Origin: Bacteroidota bacterium
GTDB lineage: Bacteria > Bacteroidota > Bacteroidia > Bacteroidales > VadinHA17
Assembly (NCBI GenBank): GCA_006227095.1
Contig: SBFZ01000221.1
Coordinates: 1-11,702, forward strand
Direction: 5' to 3'
DNA: 11,702 bases
Program-made: the position numbers and the translations under genes
Shown here: positions 1 through 6,911 of the stretch, in pieces
How positions within the stretch are numbered: position 1 is the stretch's first letter
Layout: each line of letters starts with the position of its first letter
Notes under the pieces: model-generated
Database searches by the model: none
Told to the model about the DNA's origin: nothing
What the model saw: only the letters and a program-made list of their open reading frames with translations

Positions 1-1
1 C

Positions 2-58
2 CCCTTGATGATAATTCGCCCCGTGGCAGGGATATTTGATCCTAAATACTATTTTTGA
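2..58 (+). CDS. possible C-terminal tail of an upstream gene (partial, weak)
   Basis: One plus-strand frame is open from the left edge to a TGA at 56-58 and encodes about 18 residues ending in AGIFDPKYYF. A second frame is open to a TGA at 37-39. If the first is real, an upstream gene ends 21 bp before purD and the two may be cotranscribed. It is too short for a family call. A good promoter -7 match overlaps the same stop codon, so the stretch may instead be non-coding. Confidence 0.25.
   Translation, partial: PLMIIRPVAGIFDPKYYF
50..57 (+). promoter_or_regulatory. candidate Bacteroidota -7 box upstream of purD
   Basis: TATTTTTG exactly matches the Bacteroidota housekeeping -7 consensus TAnnTTTG. 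It lies 22 bp before the purD ATG, which would give a leader of roughly 15 nt. The expected -33 TTTG, 19-21 bp further upstream, is absent. The nearest TTTG (35-38) is only 11 bp away, so this is half a promoter at best. The sequence GGGG at 61-64 is the only purine run before the start codon and is too far from it to be a good Shine-Dalgarno. Confidence 0.35.
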
Positions 59-79
59 AAGGGGAAACAGACCTGTAAT

Positions 80-1363
80 ATGAATATTCTTATTCTCGGA
101 TCCGGAGGACGTGAGCATGCGATCACCTGGAAACTGGCACAGAGCAAAAAGCCTCTGAAGCTCTTTGCAGCTCCCGGCAACCCGGGTACAGCGGCGATGG
201 CTGTCAATATTGACATTGACCCTATGGATTTTAACGCAGTGCGAAAGGCAGTCATTGATAACCAGATCAGGATGGTGGTGGTTGGCCCGGAGGCTCCTCT
301 TGCAGCGGGGATAACCGATTTCCTCGAGGATGATCCGTCGCTCGGTGACCTGGCTGTGATTGGTCCGCGACGAGAAGGCGCCAGGCTTGAAGGGAGCAAG
401 GATTTTGCCAAGGGATTCATGAAAAGGCATGGGATACCCACAGCTGCCTATGATACATTTACCCCTGACACCATTGATGATGCAATAAGTTTCATGCGCA
501 GCCTGAAACCACCGTATGTATTAAAGGCTGACGGGCTGGCAGCCGGCAAGGGAGTATTGATAATCAATGATTTTGACGAGGCCGTCAGTGAACTGCGCGC
601 CATGCTGGGCGGCAGGTTCGGTGAGGCAGGCAGCAAGGTGGTAATTGAAGAATATCTCAGGGGAATCGAGCTGTCAGCATTTGTCATCACTGACGGCAGG
701 TCATACAGGATACTGCCTGAGGCCAAGGACTACAAGCGCATTGGCGAAGGTGACACCGGGAAGAATACCGGGGGTATGGGGGCTGTGTCACCCGTGCCGT
801 TTGCCTCGAAGTCATTTATGGCCAAAGTGGAAGAGCGGATTATCAAACCCACCGTTGAGGGTCTGATGAAGGAGGGGATTGACTACCGGGGCTTCATCTT
901 CTTCGGGCTCATGAACGTTGACGGTGATCCGTTCGTAATTGAATACAACGCACGCCTTGGTGACCCTGAAACAGAGGTGATACTACCAAGGATTGACAGT
1001 GATTTTTTTGATCTCCTCGAAGGTGTGGCATACCGGAATCTTGAATCGCGCAGTATTGTAATCTCTCCTGAGACTGCAGTTACGGTAATGATAGTCTCGG
1101 GCGGTTACCCTGACAGTTACGGGAAGGGTTTCCATGTTTCGGGTACGGATAATGTAACTGAAAGTACTCTCTTCCATGCCGGGACAAAAACCGACAACCG
1201 GCACCTGGTGACCTCCGGAGGCAGGGTGATAGCCGTAACCTCAACCGGATCCTCAATGGAATCTGCCCTTGAAAAGAGCTACTCCTCGGTTGGCAGGATC
1301 TCATTCAGCGGCATGAATTACAGGAGAGACATAGGTTTTGACCTGAAAGACGGCCTGAAATGA
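80..1363 (+). CDS. purD: phosphoribosylamine--glycine ligase (GAR synthetase, PurD)
   Basis: Cytosolic enzyme of de novo purine synthesis that joins glycine to 5-phosphoribosylamine using ATP, giving glycinamide ribonucleotide. The 427-residue length is normal for the family. The N-terminal domain carries GSGGREHA (7-14) and GPEAPL (69-74). LEGSK (103-107) precedes the ATP-grasp domain, which has LKADGLAAGKGV (148-159), VVIEEYLRG (187-195), EGDTGKNTGGMGA (223-235) and a metal- and ATP-binding stretch EYNARLGDPETEV (288-300). The C-terminal GARS-C domain follows to the end. The ATG at 80 places the first glycine loop at the usual distance from the N-terminus. RLGDPE replaces the RFGDPE common in Proteobacteria, a conservative change. 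The stop overlaps the next start codon by four bases. Identification is secure. Confidence 0.98.
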   Translation: MNILILGSGGREHAITWKLAQSKKPLKLFAAPGNPGTAAMAVNIDIDPMDFNAVRKAVIDNQIRMVVVGPEAPLAAGITDFLEDDPSLGDLAVIGPRREGARLEGSKDFAKGFMKRHGIPTAAYDTFTPDTIDDAISFMRSLKPPYVLKADGLAAGKGVLIINDFDEAVSELRAMLGGRFGEAGSKVVIEEYLRGIELSAFVITDGRSYRILPEAKDYKRIGEGDTGKNTGGMGAVSPVPFASKSFMAKVEERIIKPTVEGLMKEGIDYRGFIFFGLMNVDGDPFVIEYNARLGDPETEVILPRIDSDFFDLLEGVAYRNLESRSIVISPETAVTVMIVSGGYPDSYGKGFHVSGTDNVTESTLFHAGTKTDNRHLVTSGGRVIAVTSTGSSMESALEKSYSSVGRISFSGMNYRRDIGFDLKDGLK

Positions 1364-2346
1364 TCAGGTTTTTGAGAGGATCAGGTGCAGGGCCTGTCTT
1401 TGTTCTGATACTGACAGCCCTGGGTTTGTGGGGTGAATACTTCATCTCTCCGCCACGGCTTGCAGATACCCCCGGCATTCATGCAATGCCTTTGTGGACT
1501 TACATTTCCGGGGCGTTTGAAGGGTCTCCGCTGATGGCAGTTACAGTGTCGTTTGCCCTCTCGCTTGCACTGGCAATAGTACTGGTGCGGTTCAATATTT
1601 CCATCTTTTTTATTCCCCGGCGGACTATTCTGCCTGCATTGCTGTTTCTTCTCCTCTATTCGGTTTTCCCGGGTGAGATGGTTCTCAACCCGGCATTGCC
1701 GGCTTCACTGCTTATCGTTGCTGCGCTATGGAGGATGATTTCCTCCTACCGGGTGAACGGAATGTCATTCAAGTTCTTTGATGCTGCACTGATGATATCG
1801 TCAGCAGGACTTCTGTATGCCGGATCGGTCTGGCTTATTCCCATAGTCTTTATCGGAGCCCTCATACTTCGAACCCCTGACTTTCGTGAACTGATTCTTG
1901 CTGTTGCCGGAGCACTCCTTCCATGGATAGTGATGTATGCAGTATGGTATGTTACCGGTGGTGACCCGGGTGAACTTACTGACACCATACGTATCGCTCT
2001 TTTCGGCGAGGCACCTTCTGTCTACTGGAGCCGGACCCTGGTAATACTTCTTATTGTCACGGGGTTGCTTTTCCTCCCATCACTGGTTTACCTTGCCAGG
2101 GAGATGCCGACATACAAGATCAGATCACGTAAGACATATGAAATACTTTTATGGGTTCTGGTCATATGTGCAGCAGCTTACATTTTCATACCGGCTGTAT
2201 CTGCCGAGCTGATGGCTGTAGCCGCTCTGCCGGTCTCATTTATTATTGCCAATTACATGGCTTTTACACGGAGAACTGTAACTGCCGAAATACTTTTCTG
2301 GATAATGGTGACAATGATTATTGTGGCGCGTCTCTGGCCCTACTGA
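1360..2346 (+). CDS. polytopic inner-membrane protein, DUF6427-like
   Basis: A 328-residue, very hydrophobic protein with about nine to eleven membrane segments, roughly at 11-29, 57-77, 88-103, 113-126, 140-156, 158-171, 177-197, 225-245, 262-279, 282-300 and 308-325. There is no signal peptide cleavage site and no catalytic motif I recognise. The stretch from FNISIFFIPRRTILPA (78-93) through RTPDFRELIL (171-180) resembles my memory of the Bacteroidota family DUF6427, whose function is unknown. That assignment is by eye. The start codon overlaps the purD stop as ATGA, which indicates translational coupling and one transcript. A functional link to purine synthesis is not implied. The stop at 2344-2346 directly abuts the stop codon of the convergent gene, leaving no room for a terminator. 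Confidence 0.7.
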   Translation: MIRFLRGSGAGPVFVLILTALGLWGEYFISPPRLADTPGIHAMPLWTYISGAFEGSPLMAVTVSFALSLALAIVLVRFNISIFFIPRRTILPALLFLLLYSVFPGEMVLNPALPASLLIVAALWRMISSYRVNGMSFKFFDAALMISSAGLLYAGSVWLIPIVFIGALILRTPDFRELILAVAGALLPWIVMYAVWYVTGGDPGELTDTIRIALFGEAPSVYWSRTLVILLIVTGLLFLPSLVYLAREMPTYKIRSRKTYEILLWVLVICAAAYIFIPAVSAELMAVAALPVSFIIANYMAFTRRTVTAEILFWIMVTMIIVARLWPY

Positions 2347-2787
2347 TTACTTGATCATACAGACAACCCCCACGCCCGAACCCTGTTCCCCGTCAATAAA
2401 GTCATACCAGAGGGTATATAAGCCGGTCTTATTGCAGATGAAATCAATGGAGCTGTATTTTTTTCCTGTGCTTTTATTGTAGGAAGAGATGAGTTCCTTT
2501 CCCTGGTCATAAAGGGTTATGACAAGTTCACCGGTTGATTCCGGGGCATCACAGACTGCAAACCTGTATTTCATATTCTTCATCAGGTACATATTGGCCT
2601 TGTAAACCGGTACGGCAGCATTCGGGGCAGCCTTCGGGAGCTGTACCCGGAAATCCTTCAGGTAGGTTGTGTTTTCACCGGCGGCAATTACACAGGTACT
2701 TACCAGGTCATCAGTTGCCGGCTGGCCTGTTGCCAGCATGGGCATCATGATCATGGCAATGGACAGTATGAAAAATGGGCATTTCAT
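2347..2787 (-). CDS. small secreted protein with four cysteines, unknown function
   Basis: A 146-residue protein with a clear signal peptide: a hydrophobic stretch at 4-18 and a likely cleavage in LATG|Q after residue 21. The mature part is about 125 residues with four cysteines (32, 79, 118, 143), enough for two disulfides after export. The second half alternates hydrophobic and polar residues (KYRFAVCD 73-80, ELVITLYDQGKEL 87-99, GLYTLWYDF 122-130), suggesting a small beta-sandwich. It resembles, by eye only, pre-peptidase C-terminal-type or carbohydrate-binding-like folds. I do not recognise a named family. It is the last gene of the minus-strand operon: its ATG lies one base after the stop of the lipoprotein gene, so the two are almost certainly cotranscribed and probably work in the same envelope process. 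Confidence 0.75.
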   Translation of the reverse strand: MKCPFFILSIAMIMMPMLATGQPATDDLVSTCVIAAGENTTYLKDFRVQLPKAAPNAAVPVYKANMYLMKNMKYRFAVCDAPESTGELVITLYDQGKELISSYNKSTGKKYSSIDFICNKTGLYTLWYDFIDGEQGSGVGVVCMIK

Positions 2788-2788
2788 C

Positions 2789-3706
2789 TTATTGGCCGGA
2801 TATTAATTTGTTCCTCACTTCTTTTGACATCTCAGCTATCTTTGCCAGTTGCTCATCACTCATTTCCACTATGCTCTCCTCATGCTGTACCATGACAAGG
2901 CGCCCTTTATCCTCTATCGTTTCGGGCTCTCCAAGCCTGTATGATACTTTTACGTCAGTGTACTCCGTGCTGATTCCCTCCATCATTTCATAGAGTGACT
3001 TATACTCTTCGCTGCTTTGACGGTAGGGGCGGAGGAGCATCAGCAGGTCACCCAGGATGATCTTCTGCTCACCAACCCTGTCTCTCAGAATTTCGTCGGT
3101 GTGACTCAGCGCCACCTGGGTTGCAAGGTACTGTCCTTCAATCCAGACACCGGCAATCATCAGGGCAGAAATTGATCCGCGGTCGTTGTCCCTGAGAAAT
3201 CTGTCAATCTGGTTGTATGAATTTACCGAGAGATACAGAAGTGAGTCAAGGTTGGATTTGCTGAGTGAAAGTCTCTTCAGGGTTTCAAAATCAAAATACT
3301 GTCCGACCCTCAATCCGTCAGCAAGTCTTTTTATTGTTGCAAGGACCTCAACCGAATTGCCTGTCTTTTCATACATGTTCAGGTACCCGAGGTCGGCGCC
3401 GTAAATACCAAGCATTACTGCTTTCTGAAAATTGGTGGTCAGCCGGTCGGCTTCCTGTGTGGGGGCGAGGTAGCCGGCTGAAAAGGGGACCTGCATTGCC
3501 TGGAGAATTGAGGCTATCTCCACGGGAGATGCAATATTCTGAACAATATCTGCCACGGCTTCCTCGCTCAGCTTTACAGCTTCACCGGCCGGCACTGAAT
3601 CGGCCAGGGGGAAGCCCGGCCCGCCATGGCGCATACTGCTGTTCCTGCAGGAGCCTGCACTGAGCAGCAGGATTACTGCCGCGATCTTTGTTATTGTCCC
3701 TGTCAT
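2789..3706 (-). CDS. putative envelope lipoprotein of an ABC-transporter operon
   Basis: A 305-residue protein. Residues 7-19 are hydrophobic and lead to Cys20 in LLSAGSC, a relaxed lipobox (alanine at -3), so a lipid-anchored periplasmic or outer-membrane protein is likely. The mature part is mostly predicted helix. A central motif, VMLGIYGADLGYLNMYE (97-113), followed by residues of the pattern LADGLRVGQYF (128-138), matches a conserved Bacteroidota lipoprotein type that I remember next to large ABC transporters but cannot name. The C-terminal 40 residues are highly charged and probably helical. The gene starts 35 bp after the ABC transporter and ends one base before the small secreted gene. 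The chosen start preserves the signal sequence, and no clear ribosome binding site precedes it. A role as periplasmic partner of the transporter is inferred from position only. Confidence 0.72.
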   Translation of the reverse strand: MTGTITKIAAVILLLSAGSCRNSSMRHGGPGFPLADSVPAGEAVKLSEEAVADIVQNIASPVEIASILQAMQVPFSAGYLAPTQEADRLTTNFQKAVMLGIYGADLGYLNMYEKTGNSVEVLATIKRLADGLRVGQYFDFETLKRLSLSKSNLDSLLYLSVNSYNQIDRFLRDNDRGSISALMIAGVWIEGQYLATQVALSHTDEILRDRVGEQKIILGDLLMLLRPYRQSSEEYKSLYEMMEGISTEYTDVKVSYRLGEPETIEDKGRLVMVQHEESIVEMSDEQLAKIAEMSKEVRNKLISGQ

Positions 3707-3741
3707 CAGGCGTTGATTTATCTATTCAAACCAAAAAAGCG

Positions 3742-6700
3742 TTATCCCCGGTTCAGGTTCTTTCTTTTCTGAAACAATGAGGTTTCAAAAAACCTGATTA
3801 TCCCTCTGAGCATCTCGGTGTACAGCATGATGTAAAGGATAATGGTTGAAGAGAGAACCAGTATGATATTGAACCTGTAGGTATCAACCGAATAACCCAT
3901 GAATTTTTTGACAGGTGCCATGAAATGGGTACGGAAGTTGAGCGGCCCTGCCGGTGCCGGCTCAAGATAAATAAGGTCCACATTCTGGATCAGCCTGTCT
4001 CTGAACTCAAGCATTTTGTTTTTCTCATATACCTTCCTGACAATATCTTCAAGTTTGTCATTATGGTAGTTATTATATAACAGATCCAGCGCCATTTTAT
4101 TGCTGCTGATATAATTATCAAGACTCATGTCTGCCCGGGTACCCAGCCCTGAGTATTCATCAGCAGCCTGGTTCAGCCATTTCTCGAGCCTTTCAGCGAG
4201 GTCTCCATTGAACAATTCCGTTGTAAGTGAGTCAGTTCCGCTGAAAGGTTCTGTGATTTCAAGGGAGCTGAGGCGGGCTGTTTCATTTCTGAGAAGGCGG
4301 ATTTCGCTCTCCTCTTTCTGTGACCATGCCCCTTCTTTCATCATTACGGTGACCGTCTCCAGGGCTTCTTCCATCCTTGGTATCCGGTAGATGGTATTGA
4401 AGTCGGAAATGCTTATCTGCTGTCTGAGGGGATACACTCTTTTCCCGTATTCATTACCGGTGTATTGCCTTACCATCAGTGCCTCGTAGGTCCACCTGGT
4501 GGGCATGACCTCGGCAATGAGGGGTACCCTGTCAGCCCTGGCGAGATTCCTGTTAAGCTTGTCAAAAGGGAACATGGCACCGCTGAGTATCATCATCGGA
4601 ATCATCAGCAGTGGTATTACGATGTAGATGGCTATTGCCGAGTCAAGGGCTGATGAGATGTTCAATCCAAGCATACTGGCACAGAATGCCGTTGCAAAAA
4701 GGGCCAGCCAGTAACTGAAGAATAGTCCCCTGATACCAAGGATCGGGTTGGCGACCACAAGGAACAGGAAGGCCTGAAGAGCAGATATAAATGCCAGTAT
4801 CAATATTTTGCTTACAAGATAACTGCTCCGGTTAAGGTTCAGGAAGTGTTCCCTGCTCAGCATCCTGCGGTCACGGTATATCTCCTCGGCACTGATTGTG
4901 AGGCCCAGGAACAGAGCCACAATAATACTCATGAAGATGTAAACCGGGATATTCTCATTTTCCCTGAAGATGTAGATACTGGAACCGGGATCTGCAATAT
5001 ACCTGATAATATATGACAGGATCAGTCCCAGCAGGGGTCCCTCAAGGAGAATCATAAGCAGGTACTGGCGGTTGGCTATCTTGCTCTTGAGATCACGCAT
5101 GAGGAAGATAAGCGTCTGCCTGACCCATCCGGGCTTGCGGAGGCCTGACCACGGTTCTGAGGATTCTTCCCGTGGACTCTCTCCTTTAAGAGTCCTGTTG
5201 AACGCTTCAGCCCATTCAGGCGGTGAGACTTTCCTTCTGTCAGTATACTTGCCGAATTCGTCAACCACCCTTGTTTCAAGAATATTGAACAGTGTCTCCG
5301 GATTTACCGTTCCGCAACTGGGGCATTCGGCCACGCCGCTGCCAACATGTGCTTCAAGTTTCTTGAAGTGGACAACTGCGTCAAGAGGGTTTCCATAGAA
5401 GACAAGATGACCCATCAGGTCAAGAACAAGCACCCTGTCAAAACCCTTGAATATATCGGATGATGGCTGGTGTATGACGGTAATGATAAGTGTGCCCCTC
5501 CCTGTGAGCTCATGCAGCAGGTCCATCACATTCTCTGAATCGGCTGATGAGAGGCCTGAGGTAGGTTCATCAAGGAAGAGAACCGATGGTTCCCGGATCA
5601 GTTCCAGGGCAATATTCAGTCTCTTTCTCTGTCCTCCGCTGATGACCTTATTCAGCGGTGAGCCTACCCGGTAATTCTTTTTTTCCAGCAGGCCGAGACT
5701 ATGGAGTGTTTTGTCCACTATCGCGGTGATCTCACTCCGGCTCTTTCCGGCAAAGCAGAGTGAAGCGGCAAAATAAAGGTTCTCGAAGACTGTAAGGTCT
5801 TCAACAAGAAGATCGTCCTGGGGTACGTACCCAACTACACCGTCAAGCCGGCTGTCTCCGGAATGAATCGGGATCGTGTTTATTCTTACCTCACCTGATG
5901 AAGGCCCGGTCAGCCCGGTAAGCAGGTTCAGGAGGGTTGTTTTTCCTGATCCGGATGCCCCCATTATTCCTATCAGCATTCCACCGTATGCAGAGAAGCT
6001 GACATTGGTAATGGCCCGGGTTCCGTCAGGAAAACTGTAGTTAATGCCGTCAGCCACGAAGGATATACGGTGTATAACCTTTCCCGAGGCAAAGTGTGAG
6101 ACTATATCACTGAAGTAGATGGTTGGAACCGGAGGTGCCTGAACCGCACTTCCGGGCGCGAACAGGTAAACCCTGCGGCAGACAACAGGAAGACCGTTAA
6201 GGAGTGTGGTCCCTTCACAAAAGCATTTCATGAAATACAGGTCAACGCTCTCAATCTTCAGGAAAACAATAAATTGTCTGACTTCCGATTCCTTCCCGGA
6301 GAGGGCAGAGATATCCATTACAACCATGGAAGGGGCGGTGAATGATTCCCTGGTATCCCCGCCGACAAACTGCATGATGGAATGAAATTCTTCCCCGGAT
6401 ATTCTGAATACTTCAGCTATAGTGTTGATGATATTCATCCGCCGGGGAGTGAACTGCCTGTCTGATTCAATCAGCTCAATACATCTCAAAAGTACAATTA
6501 CCCTTTGTTCCTGGGAAAGGGTTTTGTTTATCTTTTTGCAGTTGTTGAGGATTCTTATAGAGTCTCTTACAGAAGCGCTGTCAATGGATGATTTTTCCTC
6601 CCCTTCTCTCAGCGGACCGGCTTCATTCAGAAAGAGCTGCATAAACTCGTCTGCACTCTGATGGGGAAGCTGTTTGGAAAGGAAATCAGCGACAAATTCA

Positions 6701-6783
6701 CGTTCACCGGGAAGCATGCCACCATCCTGCTTGACAATCAGGGCAAATAGTTCCATCATGGCCCGCAGGATCTCTTCGCTCAT
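3742..6783 (-). CDS. large ABCG-like ABC transporter: TerB-like and FHA-like N-terminus, ATPase and ABC-2 permease in one chain
   Basis: A 1013-residue half-transporter of the inner membrane, expected to dimerise. Residues 1-140 are helical with a TerB-like pattern (LFALIVKQDGGMLPGE 12-27; ELIESDRQFTPRR 103-115). Residues about 170-232 look like a degenerate FHA-like beta domain. The nucleotide-binding domain spans about 240-475 with Walker A GASGSGKT (275-282), Q-loop Gln322, signature ISGGQRKRL (381-389), Walker B VLFLDEPTSGL (401-411) and H-loop His438, all intact. A CxxC (Cys487, Cys490) follows. Membrane segments lie near 574-595, 612-634, 655-680, 686-708, 713-738 and 968-992, with a loop of about 225 residues before the last. 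The ATPase-before-permease order and the position of the loop resemble ABCG exporters. Substrate is unknown. It is first in an operon with a lipoprotein and a secreted protein. The call as an ABC transporter is secure; the accessory domains are by eye. Confidence 0.9.
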   Translation of the reverse strand: MSEEILRAMMELFALIVKQDGGMLPGEREFVADFLSKQLPHQSADEFMQLFLNEAGPLREGEEKSSIDSASVRDSIRILNNCKKINKTLSQEQRVIVLLRCIELIESDRQFTPRRMNIINTIAEVFRISGEEFHSIMQFVGGDTRESFTAPSMVVMDISALSGKESEVRQFIVFLKIESVDLYFMKCFCEGTTLLNGLPVVCRRVYLFAPGSAVQAPPVPTIYFSDIVSHFASGKVIHRISFVADGINYSFPDGTRAITNVSFSAYGGMLIGIMGASGSGKTTLLNLLTGLTGPSSGEVRINTIPIHSGDSRLDGVVGYVPQDDLLVEDLTVFENLYFAASLCFAGKSRSEITAIVDKTLHSLGLLEKKNYRVGSPLNKVISGGQRKRLNIALELIREPSVLFLDEPTSGLSSADSENVMDLLHELTGRGTLIITVIHQPSSDIFKGFDRVLVLDLMGHLVFYGNPLDAVVHFKKLEAHVGSGVAECPSCGTVNPETLFNILETRVVDEFGKYTDRRKVSPPEWAEAFNRTLKGESPREESSEPWSGLRKPGWVRQTLIFLMRDLKSKIANRQYLLMILLEGPLLGLILSYIIRYIADPGSSIYIFRENENIPVYIFMSIIVALFLGLTISAEEIYRDRRMLSREHFLNLNRSSYLVSKILILAFISALQAFLFLVVANPILGIRGLFFSYWLALFATAFCASMLGLNISSALDSAIAIYIVIPLLMIPMMILSGAMFPFDKLNRNLARADRVPLIAEVMPTRWTYEALMVRQYTGNEYGKRVYPLRQQISISDFNTIYRIPRMEEALETVTVMMKEGAWSQKEESEIRLLRNETARLSSLEITEPFSGTDSLTTELFNGDLAERLEKWLNQAADEYSGLGTRADMSLDNYISSNKMALDLLYNNYHNDKLEDIVRKVYEKNKMLEFRDRLIQNVDLIYLEPAPAGPLNFRTHFMAPVKKFMGYSVDTYRFNIILVLSSTIILYIMLYTEMLRGIIRFFETSLFQKRKNLNRG

Positions 6784-6824
6784 CTCTCAGGTAAGGTTTA
6801 GCAAGTGTAGCTGGCAAGTTAATA

Positions 6825-6842
6825 AAATATGGTAGAATATTT
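6825..6842. repeat. inverted repeat AAATAT-N6-ATATTT
   Basis: AAATAT (6825-6830) and ATATTT (6837-6842) are perfect inverse copies around a 6-base centre, GGTAGA. The site lies about 41 bp upstream of the ABC-transporter start codon and well upstream of the susC-like gene. The geometry suits a dimeric repressor or activator site. Since the arms are pure AT in an AT-rich spacer, chance is a real alternative. Confidence 0.3.
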
Positions 6843-6880
6843 GATTGAAATTGTGGACTTATTGAAGATGAGGGATATCC

Positions 6881-6911
6881 TTTGTTTTTAATTAGTAATT
6901 TTATAACCATG
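6881..6911 (+). promoter_or_regulatory. weak promoter candidate for the susC/susD-like pair
   Basis: TTTG (6881-6884) followed after 19 bp by TAACCATG (6904-6911) has the correct spacing for a Bacteroidota -33/-7 promoter, but the -7 element matches only TA and the final TG. A better -7 match, TAATTTTA (6896-6903, five of six fixed positions), lies between them but is only 11 bp from the TTTG. Either would give a leader of about 60-70 nt. This is suggestive only. Confidence 0.25.

Noticed and set aside
49..441. 130-residue open frame on the minus strand across the start of purD
   Set aside because: It is antisense to a secure purD gene, rich in serine, proline and arginine, with no recognisable domain. 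It is a shadow frame.
2341..2400. Possible bidirectional terminator between the convergent genes
   Set aside because: No stem followed by a T-run was found on either strand; the C-rich stretch at 2364-2374 has no pairing partner nearby.
3265..3663. 132-residue open frame on the plus strand opposite the lipoprotein gene
   Set aside because: Low-complexity arginine- and proline-rich translation antisense to a gene with a clear signal peptide and operon context.
5072..5398. 108-residue open frame on the plus strand opposite the ABC transporter
   Set aside because: It lies fully inside the ABC transporter, whose motifs are intact in the other frame; it has no start context or domain.
6704..6910. 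68-residue minus-strand frame that enters the divergent spacer
   Set aside because: Most of it overlaps the ABC transporter start in another frame, and the spacer part is AT-rich with no ribosome binding site.
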